Shown here one piece after another: positions 1-9,035 of a stretch of 64,000 nt of DNA (positions are counted from its first letter, which is position 1; every line of letters starts with the position of its first letter). The stretch comes from Bacteroidota bacterium. Lineage in GTDB: Bacteria > Bacteroidota > Rhodothermia > Rhodothermales > UBA10348. Location: positions 1 through 64,000 of the forward strand of contig JAJCYQ010000003.1 in NCBI GenBank assembly GCA_029262835.1, read 5' to 3'. A program made the translations under genes and the position numbers. The notes beneath the pieces were generated by a model. That model searched no databases and was not told the origin of the DNA. It saw nothing but the letters and a program-made list of their open reading frames with translations.

Positions 1-2
1 GC

Positions 3-401
3 TTCGGGCTGTTGGGTGCCTCGCTCCGGCCCCCCATTTTTTCACGGGGCGCGCGCCGCGCCGCGGCGCGCGCCGCATGGAACCGCTACGAACAGGCCGC
101 GCTCGCCTACCAGAAGGCCGTCCTTACCGCCTTCCGCGACGTTGGGCTGGCGCTTGAAACGCTTTCCGCCGAGCGCGCCCGCTACGCCGCGAGCCTGGAG
201 GCCTTCCAGTCGGCCCGCGCGCTGCGCCAGGACCAGGAGCGCCGCTATCTGCGCGGCATCGGGTCCTACACGGCCTTTGTCGATGCCCGGCTCGGCGAAG
301 TCCGCTCCGAAATCGCCCTTTCGACCGCCGAGCGTGACCTCTTTCTGGCCCGCGTCGGGCTGTACCGCGCCGCAGGCGACCATACATCCGAAAACCCATG
401 A
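3..401 (+). CDS. TolC/NodT-family outer membrane efflux protein, C-terminal fragment (5' end outside window)
   Basis: This is the last ~130 residues of an outer membrane factor that would form the outer-membrane and periplasmic exit duct of a tripartite efflux pump. The frame is open to the window edge, so the start lies upstream. Visible are the end of the barrel strand (an APIF-like PPIFSRG turn followed by a run of R and A) and long amphipathic helices (WNRYEQAALAYQKAV, then AFRDVGLALETLSAERA) ending in the RYLRGIGSYTAFVDARL segment typical of the second TolC repeat. Its stop overlaps the start of the adaptor gene by 4 nt (ATGA), so the three pump genes are one operon. Substrate is unknown. 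Confidence 0.85.
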   Translation, partial: FGLLGASLRPPIFSRGARRAAARAAWNRYEQAALAYQKAVLTAFRDVGLALETLSAERARYAASLEAFQSARALRQDQERRYLRGIGSYTAFVDARLGEVRSEIALSTAERDLFLARVGLYRAAGDHTSENP

Positions 402-1720
402 TGTCATCATTTTTTTCGCATCCCGTAACGAAGGGCGTCGCCATTCTGATGGTCGGCGTCGTCGGCCTCGCACTCTTTATTGTCACGCGGCCCGATCCGC
501 CGAAGGAGGCGCCAGAGGCCTTCGCGCCCGCGGTCGAGGTGGAGCGCGTACGCCTTGAGGCGGGGCCGCTCCGGGTCGAAGCGACCGGCAGCGTGCGCGC
601 GCGCCGCGAGGTCAACCTGTCGTCGGAGGTCGCTGGCCGCATTGTCGCCGTCAGTCCGTCCTTCGTGGACGGCGGAGCGTTCAAGAAAGGCGACGTCCTG
701 GTCCGGCTCGATTCGACCGATTACGTGAACGCCGTCACGTCGGCCCGCGCGCAGGTCACACAGCGCCGGTTCGATGTGATTGTGGCGCGCGAAGAGGTGG
801 CCGCCGCGCGCGATGAATTCCGCCGCATGCAGGACCGGCTCTCGGGCAGCCTGGAGCAAACAGAAGTAGCACGAGCTGCAGCACAAGCGGAAAGGGCCCG
901 AGCCGCCGCCGAGCCGCTTACGCCCGATACGACAGACCTCGGATCGCTCCTTTTCCGCGAGCCACAACTTCGCCTTGCTGAGGCGGCGCTCGCTGCCGCT
1001 CGCGCCGCCCTCCGCGACGCCGAGACCCGGCTCGAGCGCACGCGCATTCGGGCGCCCTTTGACGGGCGCGTCCGCGCCAAGATGGTCGACATCGGCACCT
1101 ACGCCACGCCCGGCATGGTGCTCGCCCAGGTCTTTGGCACCGATATCGCTGAAATCACCGTCCCGCTCACGCAGCGCCAGGCCGCCCTCATTCCTGCGCT
1201 CGGCGGAAGCCCGGCGGCGGCCACCGCCGCAGCTGGCACTGCCGCAGAGCGGCCGAGCGTCCAGATCACAGACAACCAGGGCCGCACGTGGCAGGGCGTT
1301 CTGGACCGCAGCGCGGGCGCCGTGAGCAGCGAGAGCCGAACGCTGACCGCGATCGTGCGCGTGGATCGGCCCTACGAGCAGTCGCCGCCGCTGCGGGTTG
1401 GAACGTTCGTGAACGTATCCATAGCCGCGCAGGAGCTCGGCCCGCACGTCCGGCTCGGCGAAGCGAGCGTGCGCAACGCGGATCCCACCGACGCCCAGCG
1501 TGAGGGCGATAGCAAGTACACCGTCTGGGTGCTGGAGGGCGATCGCCTGCGCATGCGGCCCGTTGACGTCACGACCATCGAAAACGGCATGGCCATCATC
1601 ACGGGTGGGCTCGCGGACGGCGACGCCGTCATCACGACCGGCCTGCTTGTCGTATCGGACAGCATGCAGGTCCGGCTCGCAGGCGACGATGCGGCCAGCG
1701 CACAGGGGGCCGAGCAATGA
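398..1720 (+). CDS. RND efflux periplasmic adaptor (membrane fusion protein, HlyD/AcrA family)
   Basis: This is a 440-residue adaptor bridging the inner-membrane RND pump and the TolC channel. One N-terminal membrane segment follows the start (GVAILMVGVVGLALFIV), so it is probably anchored rather than a lipoprotein. A biotinyl-lipoyl half-motif follows (VNLSSEVAGRIVAVSP, KGDVLVRLD, residues ~70-110), then a long Ala/Arg/Glu-rich coiled-coil hairpin (~115-215), the second lipoyl half (RIRAPFDGRV) and beta-barrel and membrane-proximal domains. A Ala/Gly-rich loop (residues ~265-285) interrupts the barrel. It starts inside the tolC stop and ends in another ATGA overlap with the permease gene, indicating translational coupling. 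Confidence 0.93.
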   Translation: MMSSFFSHPVTKGVAILMVGVVGLALFIVTRPDPPKEAPEAFAPAVEVERVRLEAGPLRVEATGSVRARREVNLSSEVAGRIVAVSPSFVDGGAFKKGDVLVRLDSTDYVNAVTSARAQVTQRRFDVIVAREEVAAARDEFRRMQDRLSGSLEQTEVARAAAQAERARAAAEPLTPDTTDLGSLLFREPQLRLAEAALAAARAALRDAETRLERTRIRAPFDGRVRAKMVDIGTYATPGMVLAQVFGTDIAEITVPLTQRQAALIPALGGSPAAATAAAGTAAERPSVQITDNQGRTWQGVLDRSAGAVSSESRTLTAIVRVDRPYEQSPPLRVGTFVNVSIAAQELGPHVRLGEASVRNADPTDAQREGDSKYTVWVLEGDRLRMRPVDVTTIENGMAIITGGLADGDAVITTGLLVVSDSMQVRLAGDDAASAQGAEQ

Positions 1721-4700
1721 GCACCAACACCCCGAGCGACAACGCCTCGAGCACCAACGCCCCGATCGCACCCCGCCGCGAGCCCCGCGGCCCCATTGCC
1801 TGGATGGCCCGTAACTCGGTCGCGGCCAATCTGCTCATGTTCTTCCTGATTCTTGTCGGGTTTGTGAGCTTCGGATCCATCGTGCAGGAAGTCTTTCCCG
1901 AGGCCAGCCTCGACACCGTACAGATCCGCGTCGAATATCCCGGTGCCTCGCCCGAGGAGGTCGAAGAAGCCGTCGTGCGCCGCATTGAGGAGCAGATCGA
2001 AGGCACGGAGGGCATCAAGCGTATTACATCCGTGGCCGCCGAGAACCTGGGCGTCGTCAGTGTACAGGTGCAGCTTGGCGAGGACGTGCTCGATATTCTG
2101 GATGAGCTCAAGGCCGAGGTCGACCGGATTCGCACGTTTCCTGACGAGGTCGAGCGCCCGGAGCTGAGCGAAGTCACCTCGAAGCGCGGCGCCATCCAGC
2201 TCGCGCTCCACGGCAACGTGCCCGAGCGCACGCTCAAGGAGCTCGCGAACCGAATCAAGGACGACCTCTCGGCGACCGCGGGCATATCGCTCATTGACAT
2301 TTCGGGCGTTCGGAACTACGAAATCGCCATCGAGCCCTCCGAAGAGATGCTCCGCGCCTACAACCTCTCGCTCGCCCAGGTAGCACAGGCCGTGGCCGAG
2401 GGCAGTATGGATTTGCCGGGCGGCGCCATTGACACGGAAAACGAAGAAATCCTGGTCCGGACGCTCGGCCAGAACTACACGAAGCGGGACTTCGACAACA
2501 TCGTCGTCCGGGCTGGCGCCGACGGCACGCAGATTCGCCTCTCGGACGTGGCCACCGTGCGCGACGGATTCGAGGAATCGGACCTCGTTACGCGTTTCAA
2601 CGGCGAGCCTGCCGCGCTACTGCAGGTCTTCCGCTCTTCCGACGAGCGCGTCCTCGATATCGTGGAGCGCGTCTACGAATACGTCGAGACCGTGGCGCTC
2701 CCCGAGGGCGTCACCATGTCCGTCTGGCAGGACGAGGCCAAGCTGCTCAAGAGCCGCTACGAGCTCATGCTCGAAAACGGCGCCATGGGCCTCATCCTGG
2801 TCATCCTGGCGCTCGGCCTTTTCATGAACACGCGGCTCGCGTTCTGGGTATCGGCCGGCATTTTCATTTCGTTTCTCGGCACGTTCGCCATCATGGTGGC
2901 CATCGGGGCAAGCATCAACCTGATTTCGCTCGTTGGCTTCATTTTGGCGCTCGGGATCGTGGTGGACGATGCCATTGTCGTTGGCGAGAACATTTTTGCG
3001 CAGCAGGAGCTCGGTATGGATCCGACGCGCGCCGCCGTGGTCGGCGCGACGCGCCTGGCGCGGCCCGTGATTTTTGCCGTCCTCACGACGATGGCCGCCT
3101 TTTCGCCGCTGCTTTTCGTGCCCGGCGTGATTGGCAAGTTCATGCAGCAGCTCCCGATCGTTGTCATTGCCGTGCTCGGGCTCTCCATCATCGAGTCGCT
3201 CTTCATACTTCCCGCCCACCTGGCGCACGTCAAAGGCGCCCGGGGTGGCAGCAGAAACCGCGCAGCGGCCGCGCTCGACCGCATCCAGGAAAAAATATCC
3301 ACGTGGGTCGAGTGGAACGTGACGCACGCCCTCACGCCCACGCTCCGCTTCGTGACGCGGCACTGGGGGCTGGTCATTGTGTCGGGCATTTCATTCATCC
3401 TGCTCAGCGTCGGCGTCGTAGCTGGCGGCCTCATCAAGTTCTCGTTCTTTCCTGATATCGAGGGCGAGAACGTGTTGGCGCGCATAGAGATGAAGGAAGG
3501 AACGCAGGCCGCCGAAACGCAGGCCGTGGCTGCGCACCTCGAGGCCGTGGGCCTCGCCGTCGCAGACTCGTTGCAGACGACGCTGCCGGACGATCATCCG
3601 CCCGCCGTCAAGCACGTCTTTTCGGTCGTCGGGCAGCAGCCCTCGATTTCCCAGCAGCCGGGCGGAGATGGCGGCGTGAGTCTGGTCGATCCGACCGTCG
3701 CCGAAGTCAACTTCGAACTGCTCGAATCGGAAATCCGCGAGTTCTCGGCCAAGGGCTTCGAAAACGCCTGGCGCGATGCGGCGGGCACCATCGCGGGCGT
3801 CAAGAGCATCCAGTTCCAATCGTCGCTCTTCACGCTCGGCAAGGCCATCCAGGTCGAGGTATCGGCCGCCGATCCGGAGCGGGTAGATGCAGCGGTCGAT
3901 GATCTGAAGCGGGAAATTGCGTCCTTCGCGGGCACCTTCGAAATCCAGGACGACCGCGCGCGCGGCAAACAGGAAATCCAACTCGCCCTCCGGCCCGAAG
4001 CGCGGGCGCTCGGCCTCACGCTCGGCGACCTCGCGCGCCAGGTGCGAGGGGCGTATTTTGGGTTTGAGGCACTGCGCGTGCAGCGCGGCCGCGATGACAT
4101 CAAGGTCATGGTGCGGCTTCCGATGGGTGAGCGGGATGCCGTGTCAGACATCGAAAACCTGCGCATCCGCACGGCAACCGGCGCCGAGGTCCCGTTCGCT
4201 GAAGTGGCAACGGCCACGATGGGGCTCGGAAGCTCGGTCATCAACCGCCGCGACCGCCGCCGCGTGGTAACCGTCACGGCAGATGTGAACGAGGAGGTCG
4301 TGCCGGCCCAGGATGTCATAACAGCGCTTGAAACGGAGGTCATTCCGCGCCTGGCGCAGACCTACCCCGGCTTCTCGGCGTCGTTCGAGGGCGAGCAGCG
4401 CGAACAGGCCGATGCCGTAAGCGCCATTCAGCGCGGCTTTCTGATTGCGCTCTTCGTGATCTATGCGCTGCTCGCGATTCCCTTCGGATCCTACACGCAG
4501 CCGCTTATCATCATGTCAGCCATACCATTCGGGATTATTGGCGCGCTCGGCGGGCACATGATCATGGGGCTCGACGTCGGTATTTTGAGCCTGTTTGGAA
4601 TTGTGGGGCTCTCGGGGGTCGTCGTGAACGATTCCCTCGTCCTCATCGATTACATAAACGCCGAACGCGGGCGCGGCCTGACGGTTGAAGAAGCCATTAT

Positions 4701-4926
4701 ATCGGCAGGCCGCGCCCGCTTCCGCCCCATCCTGCTGACCTCGCTGACCACGTTTCTGGGCGTCTTGCCGCTCATCCTCGAGCGCAGCCTGCAGGCCCAG
4801 TTCCTGATTCCCATTGCCGCGAGTCTCGGATTCGGTATTTTGTTTGCCACCTTCATCCTGCTGGTCCTCGTTCCCGCCCTCGTCATGCTCGAAGCCCGCA
4901 CGCGTGCGCTGCTCGGCCGGGCCTGA
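1717..4926 (+). CDS. RND-family efflux permease (HAE1/AcrB-like inner-membrane transporter)
   Basis: This is a 1069-residue proton-driven pump, the normal length for hydrophobe/amphiphile RND permeases. The first transmembrane helix (ANLLMFFLILVGFVSF) is followed by the first large periplasmic porter domain containing the family signature VEYPGASPEEVEEAVV. The TM4 proton-relay region (LGIVVDDAIVVGEN) carries the paired aspartates. A second half repeats the layout (TM7 near residue 560, second periplasmic domain, then TM8-12 with GVVVNDSLVLIDYIN). It is the last gene of the tripartite operon. The acidic relay argues for a drug, lipid or solvent pump rather than a metal CusA type, but the substrate cannot be read from sequence. 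Confidence 0.95.
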   Translation: MSTNTPSDNASSTNAPIAPRREPRGPIAWMARNSVAANLLMFFLILVGFVSFGSIVQEVFPEASLDTVQIRVEYPGASPEEVEEAVVRRIEEQIEGTEGIKRITSVAAENLGVVSVQVQLGEDVLDILDELKAEVDRIRTFPDEVERPELSEVTSKRGAIQLALHGNVPERTLKELANRIKDDLSATAGISLIDISGVRNYEIAIEPSEEMLRAYNLSLAQVAQAVAEGSMDLPGGAIDTENEEILVRTLGQNYTKRDFDNIVVRAGADGTQIRLSDVATVRDGFEESDLVTRFNGEPAALLQVFRSSDERVLDIVERVYEYVETVALPEGVTMSVWQDEAKLLKSRYELMLENGAMGLILVILALGLFMNTRLAFWVSAGIFISFLGTFAIMVAIGASINLISLVGFILALGIVVDDAIVVGENIFAQQELGMDPTRAAVVGATRLARPVIFAVLTTMAAFSPLLFVPGVIGKFMQQLPIVVIAVLGLSIIESLFILPAHLAHVKGARGGSRNRAAAALDRIQEKISTWVEWNVTHALTPTLRFVTRHWGLVIVSGISFILLSVGVVAGGLIKFSFFPDIEGENVLARIEMKEGTQAAETQAVAAHLEAVGLAVADSLQTTLPDDHPPAVKHVFSVVGQQPSISQQPGGDGGVSLVDPTVAEVNFELLESEIREFSAKGFENAWRDAAGTIAGVKSIQFQSSLFTLGKAIQVEVSAADPERVDAAVDDLKREIASFAGTFEIQDDRARGKQEIQLALRPEARALGLTLGDLARQVRGAYFGFEALRVQRGRDDIKVMVRLPMGERDAVSDIENLRIRTATGAEVPFAEVATATMGLGSSVINRRDRRRVVTVTADVNEEVVPAQDVITALETEVIPRLAQTYPGFSASFEGEQREQADAVSAIQRGFLIALFVIYALLAIPFGSYTQPLIIMSAIPFGIIGALGGHMIMGLDVGILSLFGIVGLSGVVVNDSLVLIDYINAERGRGLTVEEAIISAGRARFRPILLTSLTTFLGVLPLILERSLQAQFLIPIAASLGFGILFATFILLVLVPALVMLEARTRALLGRA

Positions 4927-4985
4927 CCCAGCGCCGAGGCTGAATCCCACCTGAATCGCCAGACCATCCCTGTAATCGCAACCCT

Positions 4986-6020
4986 GTGATAGTTAAAAAC
5001 GGCCATTTCGATACCCCGACCGATCTTACGGGCGCGGCGGGCCTGTTCGGCCGCGCCGCGCCCCTCGTCCTTGAAGTCGGCTTTGGCGATGGGCGCTTCC
5101 TCTCGCATCTCGGACGGACGCATCCGGAGTGGAATCTGCTGGGCGCCGAGATCTCGCTCGGCTCCGTGTGGCGCACCTACCGCCGCATGAAGCGCGACGC
5201 TATAGAGCACGTGCGTCTCTACAAGGGAAATGCCGGCTTCATTGTGCGCGACGTCGTCGCGCCCAGCGCGCTCTCGCGCGTCTACGTCAACTTTCCGGAT
5301 CCCTGGCCGCGCAAGAAGCAGTGGAAAAACCGCCTTCTGCAGCCGGATTTCTTCCGCACGCTCCACGCGCGCCTCGCCCCGGGCGGCCACCTCGAACTCA
5401 CGACCGATCACCCGGGCTACTTCGAGTACGCGCTCGCGGCCGCCGCCAGCTCGGAGTGCTTCCTCGCCCAGGAAGGCGCCCCGCCCGAGGCCGCACTCCA
5501 GACCAAATACGCCCAGAAGTGGCTTGGTCAGGGCAAACCCATTTTCCACGCCAAGTTTCGGCCCATTGAACACGTGGCCGCGGGCGCGAACCTGGCCGCA
5601 GCGCACACAGCCGAGGCCGCGAACCCCGCCGCCCCCCTGATCCAGAAAATACCCATGCAGCACGCCCTTCTGTCCGGCCGCCTACCGGCGCATCCAACGT
5701 TCGAAAAACAGGTGCACGCCTTCAGCGGAGGGCACGTCATCATGCTCGAAGTCTTCCGCAAAATCACGGCCGCCGACCCGGCCACCGACTCTCCCGCCGA
5801 GCACGACCAGGACAGCCTGCTCTTCAAAGTCGTGACCGAAGAGCCCGACCTCCGCCAGGAACTCCTCATCCAGGCCTGGCAGCGCACTCCCGATGCCGTC
5901 CACGTCAGCCTGCAGGGCTTCGGCGAGCCCCTCTCCACCCCCGCCGTCCGCGAAGCCGTCCGCTCCGTCACGCTCTGGCTCGAAACCCAGGGCCTCGCCG
6001 TCAAGGACGCGTGGATTTAG
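4986..6020 (+). CDS. trmB: tRNA (guanine-N7)-methyltransferase TrmB with long C-terminal extension
   Basis: Transfers a methyl group from SAM to N7 of G46 in tRNA. The N-terminal ~195 residues hold the Rossmann SAM-binding motif (LVLEVGFGDGRFL), the GAEIS motif and the diagnostic VYVNFPDPWPRKK and LTTDHPGYFEY segments. The usual enzyme is 210-240 residues; this one is 344. The FHAKFR stretch near residue 190 is followed by an Ala-rich linker (AAGANLAAAHTAEAANPAA) and a 130-residue tail containing HPTFEKQVHAFSGGHVIMLEVFRKI. C-terminal extensions are known in some thermophile TrmB proteins (Aquifex type), so the tail may contribute to tRNA binding; that is inference. The gene stands alone between the efflux operon and the restriction island. 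Confidence 0.93.
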   Translation: MIVKNGHFDTPTDLTGAAGLFGRAAPLVLEVGFGDGRFLSHLGRTHPEWNLLGAEISLGSVWRTYRRMKRDAIEHVRLYKGNAGFIVRDVVAPSALSRVYVNFPDPWPRKKQWKNRLLQPDFFRTLHARLAPGGHLELTTDHPGYFEYALAAAASSECFLAQEGAPPEAALQTKYAQKWLGQGKPIFHAKFRPIEHVAAGANLAAAHTAEAANPAAPLIQKIPMQHALLSGRLPAHPTFEKQVHAFSGGHVIMLEVFRKITAADPATDSPAEHDQDSLLFKVVTEEPDLRQELLIQAWQRTPDAVHVSLQGFGEPLSTPAVREAVRSVTLWLETQGLAVKDAWI

Positions 6021-6043
6021 TCTGGATCGGGACAGGCGTATAG

Positions 6044-7051
6044 TCAGGATTTGCCTGAAGCGAGCCACGTGTCGTAAGCCGCCCTTCCTTTGACATCGTT
6101 TCGATGGATGTCGTCGTGATGAACGTTGCAAAGGGTGACCAGGTTGTCCAGCTCATTGCTCCCTTTTTCTACGTGATGCTCTACGTGGTGCAGTTCGAGA
6201 AGTGAGCGCGGATCACCGGCGCTCTGTTGGCGTGGGTTCCACCCACAGAACTGGCAACTGAAATCGTCGCGCTCAAGAACGGCAACGCGAACCACGTCTG
6301 GTATTTTTCTGTCGTGCGGTTGAGACTGCCTGTCCGCTTCCAGTATGTAAGTACCAACGGGTAGATCAGGGCGTCCGCTGCTGCGCGTTGCAACTGGCCA
6401 CCCTTCCTCTGTTCGTAATTCGCGGGTTCTCCGTCCCCATTCCGTCGCGCCCTTGGCGACATACCGAAGCTCCTCACCCGTGACAGGCTTTCCTTCGTTT
6501 TCTCGCAGATATGTCAATATGCGGTCGCGGACCGAGAGGTCAAGTTTTCGCACAGAATTGGCCACATTCCATCGATGAGCAGCGTCACGATCCTGTTCTC
6601 CGAGCAGGATGTAGTCGTCCACGTCCATAGCCTGGATGGCCTCAGCGTGCACCTGGGGGCCGAACAAATCATGCCTTGACTCTTTGTCCTCCTCACTCAG
6701 CATTTCCCGGGCTGTAATTCCAGAATAGATGGGCCAGCCGAACTGTACGCGTAGTTCACGGACACGACGCGCATACTCGGAAATTCCCGAAACGACGCCC
6801 AGTTCGTCTCCGGCAATGACGGTGAATGGAAATCGTCTCAGATAGGTGAGAATCCTGTCCCGCGCAGAAGATGTGCTGCTGCCCGGAACGAGAGAACTGC
6901 CGAGATCTCTCAGAACATGAACGGCAGGAATAAGCGATTTGACCTGTTCCCTGAGATTATCCTGCTTGAGGCGCTGCTCAAAATCAGTCAGGAGATCAAT
7001 CAGCTGTCGACGTAACAGCTCCGGATTGTCAAGCCTCGTTTTTCGCGCCAT
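6044..7051 (-). CDS. HNH restriction endonuclease with duplicated winged-helix-like repeat
   Basis: Probable restriction partner of the adjacent cytosine methyltransferase. The C-terminal part (residues ~256-318) is a complete HNH/beta-beta-alpha-metal nuclease: CQFCGWNP zinc ribbon, LLELHHVEHH, LDNLVTLCNVHH and the final DIHRND. Residues ~63-110 and ~174-222 are two copies of one ~50-residue unit (RDRILTYLR ... GDEL or GEEL ... RRVREL or RRTREL ... GWPI or GWPV), likely DNA-recognition modules. I start at the ATG giving MARKTRLDNP. An upstream in-frame TTG at 7078 overlaps the methyltransferase stop and is possible. Recognition sequence is unknown. Confidence 0.85.
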   Translation of the reverse strand: MARKTRLDNPELLRRQLIDLLTDFEQRLKQDNLREQVKSLIPAVHVLRDLGSSLVPGSSTSSARDRILTYLRRFPFTVIAGDELGVVSGISEYARRVRELRVQFGWPIYSGITAREMLSEEDKESRHDLFGPQVHAEAIQAMDVDDYILLGEQDRDAAHRWNVANSVRKLDLSVRDRILTYLRENEGKPVTGEELRYVAKGATEWGRRTRELRTEEGWPVATRSSGRPDLPVGTYILEADRQSQPHDRKIPDVVRVAVLERDDFSCQFCGWNPRQQSAGDPRSLLELHHVEHHVEKGSNELDNLVTLCNVHHDDIHRNDVKGRAAYDTWLASGKS

Positions 7052-7074
7052 GGAAGCATCCAGTTGGGTATACG

Positions 7075-8286
7075 TCAACCAAAGATTGGCTCAGGATCGT
7101 GGACGGCTACTTTCCACATGCGTTCACGATCCCCAGTCAGTAGCGCACATGCCGACTCGGCCACAGCCTTGGCGAGCAGGGGCGGTACCGCATTTCCGAT
7201 CTGGCGCGCGATCTCGATTTTGCTTCCCTTGAATTCGAAATCGTCCGGAAAGGTCTGAAGTCTGGCCGCCTCACGGTGCGTGATGGGTCGATGCTGATCT
7301 GGGTGCAGGTACCTGCCTTTCTCCGGTTTGAAAAACTCAGTCCTGATAGTAACTGAGGGCCGATCCCACCATAGCCGTCCAAAAAGATCTGTCCCACCGG
7401 ACTTTTTGCGGATCCAGCAGTTGGGCGTTATCTCTGGAGCGTTCTTCTGTAGATCAAACCTGTTCCCGCCTGGCGGCACGGCCCTGTACCGCTTCATACT
7501 CTTCTCCGTTGGATTTCGGCCAAAATGAAGATTGAGCGGTACGGGGGCATCTCGGATTTCGGTTCCAATGGGCGCAGGCAGGTCACCAATGGCACTTTGG
7601 ACATCCCGCCACGGCTTGGGCGACTTCACATACTCGTCGAAGAGAATTGAGTCGTCAGAGAGACTGCGTTTGTTGTAGTGCGTTTTCTTTGGTGGGAATG
7701 CATCCGAAGGCGGCGTTCCCTTGGATCCGAAAATGAAAGCACGATAGCGCTCCTGCGGCACTCCGTAATCGGCGGCGCACAGCACAGCCGAGGCCACATC
7801 GAAGCCAAGGCGGTTTGCTTCATCGCGAATCTCGTGAAATTCGAGAGAGCTCACGAGCTGACGCACGTTCTCCATTACAAATACCCGGGCTCCGGAACGC
7901 TCGACAATGTCCATGAATGGTCTCCAGAGTTGCTTTCTCGGATCTGCAACCCGGTTCTTGTTGAGCAAACTGAAACCTTGGCATGGGGGCCCACCTATGA
8001 CAACATCCGCTTGGGGTACCTCCATTCCGTCCTGAAGCAACTGCACGATGTCTCCAAATGTACAGTGGTCGCCAAAGTTGGCGTTGTACGTCGCCGCTGC
8101 CTCTCTATTGAAATCGTTGGCCCAGACCGGCGCGAACGCCTTTTCTCCAGCCGATCTGAGGACGTTGGTAAAACCGAGCGTCAGCCCACCCGCACCGGAA
8201 AAAAGATCAATCACTCGGAATTGTTCGGACATGTGCACGTTTCGGTTCAGGTCGGTAGATCGAAAGGGTGAATAGAAAGTTGTCAT
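7075..8286 (-). CDS. DNA (cytosine-5)-methyltransferase, type II restriction-modification system
   Basis: Modifies a cytosine in the restriction site to protect host DNA. C5-methyltransferase motifs are in canonical order: motif I VIDLFSGAGGLTLGF, motif IV IGGPPCQGFS with the catalytic Cys, motif VI FVMENVRQLV, motif VIII region (QERYRAFIFGS), and motifs IX-X (THREAARLQTFPDDF, IGNAVPPLLA). The ATG at 8286 overlaps the stop of the small upstream ORF (ATGA), which suggests coupling, but the ATG at 8232 (MSEQFRVIDLF) gives the usual short leader and is an equally good start. The HNH gene follows immediately, so both are probably co-transcribed from the right. Confidence 0.93.
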   Translation of the reverse strand: MTTFYSPFRSTDLNRNVHMSEQFRVIDLFSGAGGLTLGFTNVLRSAGEKAFAPVWANDFNREAAATYNANFGDHCTFGDIVQLLQDGMEVPQADVVIGGPPCQGFSLLNKNRVADPRKQLWRPFMDIVERSGARVFVMENVRQLVSSLEFHEIRDEANRLGFDVASAVLCAADYGVPQERYRAFIFGSKGTPPSDAFPPKKTHYNKRSLSDDSILFDEYVKSPKPWRDVQSAIGDLPAPIGTEIRDAPVPLNLHFGRNPTEKSMKRYRAVPPGGNRFDLQKNAPEITPNCWIRKKSGGTDLFGRLWWDRPSVTIRTEFFKPEKGRYLHPDQHRPITHREAARLQTFPDDFEFKGSKIEIARQIGNAVPPLLAKAVAESACALLTGDRERMWKVAVHDPEPIFG

Positions 8287-8570
8287 GTACAGGTGGAATC
8301 AGCGCCGTCTGGTCTGGTCTCACTACTGCGCTCGTCCAAGATCACCATCCTGACAAGCCTCTCCTGATCTTCCGGGCTGAGCAAGGAAAAACCGGACCGT
8401 AGGCCGCAATCCATGTCGCGTCCTACAGCCTGGAAATCGCTACCAATGGCATTCCAGATATTCTCCCTGGTGTACCCTGCGGACGGTGATCCGTGGGAGG
8501 CACCACTCAGATCAATAATGGATGCTGCTCCCTTCAGCCACGATTCCAGTTTCTTTCTGAGTCCAGTCAT
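8283..8570 (-). CDS. Small hypothetical protein, first gene of the restriction-modification cassette
   Basis: A 95-residue ORF whose stop overlaps the longer start of the methyltransferase by 4 nt. Composition is protein-like (GLRKKLESWLKGAASIIDL, then YTRENIWNAIGSDFQAVGRDMDCGL and LLSPEDQERLVRMVILDE), with an amphipathic N-terminus and a helical C-terminal half. It has no helix-turn-helix clear enough to call a controller (C) protein, though position and size would fit a regulatory or accessory role in an R-M operon. I do not recognise the family. The coupling overlap is the main argument that it is translated. Confidence 0.5.
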   Translation of the reverse strand: MTGLRKKLESWLKGAASIIDLSGASHGSPSAGYTRENIWNAIGSDFQAVGRDMDCGLRSGFSLLSPEDQERLVRMVILDERSSETRPDGADSTCT

Positions 8571-8717
8571 GCCGATAGAAATGTCCAGTTCGCTCTCTCG
8601 AGAGGTGTCCTTACGCTGGTAGCGATAGTGTGTTCGTGAACGCGTGTCCTTGACAGGACGTGTTCTACCAATGACACAAAAGCGACATCAGCGTAACCTC
8701 AATCCTCCGACCAAACC

Positions 8718-8971
8718 TCACGCAAGCTGCAGCCCGCCGCTGCCAAACTTCATGATGAGCTGGTCCGGGTGAAGTCCCATGGCAACAATTCTCGAGGCGA
8801 CCGATAGCACAGCTTGTTCGATGGATTCCCTCTCAATCGTGCAGTAAAGAACCGGCACGCCAGACATCGTGGCCGGTGTGACATCGCCGCAGGTACGTCC
8901 ATCTGGCGCCCGCTGTGCTCGCCGGTGAGCATCAGTTCGAACGAGTATGTTTTTGTTGCGTTTGCTTCCAT
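8718..8971 (-). pseudogene. Frameshifted small hypothetical gene
   Basis: Reading leftwards from the ATG at 8971, a plausible N-terminus (MEANATKTYSFELMLTGEH) runs in one frame. A coherent C-terminus continues in another (TMSGVPVLYCTIERESIEQ ... SRIVAMGLHPDQLIM ... to a stop at 8718-8720). The switch is around 8890. Together they would give a protein of ~80 residues. Neither half alone looks like a whole gene. This is either a decayed small gene or a sequencing frameshift. The family is not recognised. It is the only coding signal in the otherwise empty stretch between the R-M cassette and the Uma2 gene. Confidence 0.38.
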
Positions 8972-9035
8972 CGGCCTTCTGGCACTAAACCCAATATACG
9001 CGCGTGTATAACCCGCGTTGCCTATCCGGCCGTTG

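Noticed and set aside
407-1771. 454-codon minus-strand ORF opposite the RND adaptor
   Set aside because: Shadow frame; the plus strand encodes a clear membrane fusion protein with coupled overlaps on both sides.
8994-9009. Near-palindrome TATACGCGCGTGTATA
   Set aside because: One mismatch, no T-tract and no clear relation to a start; probably chance in an AT-rich spot.
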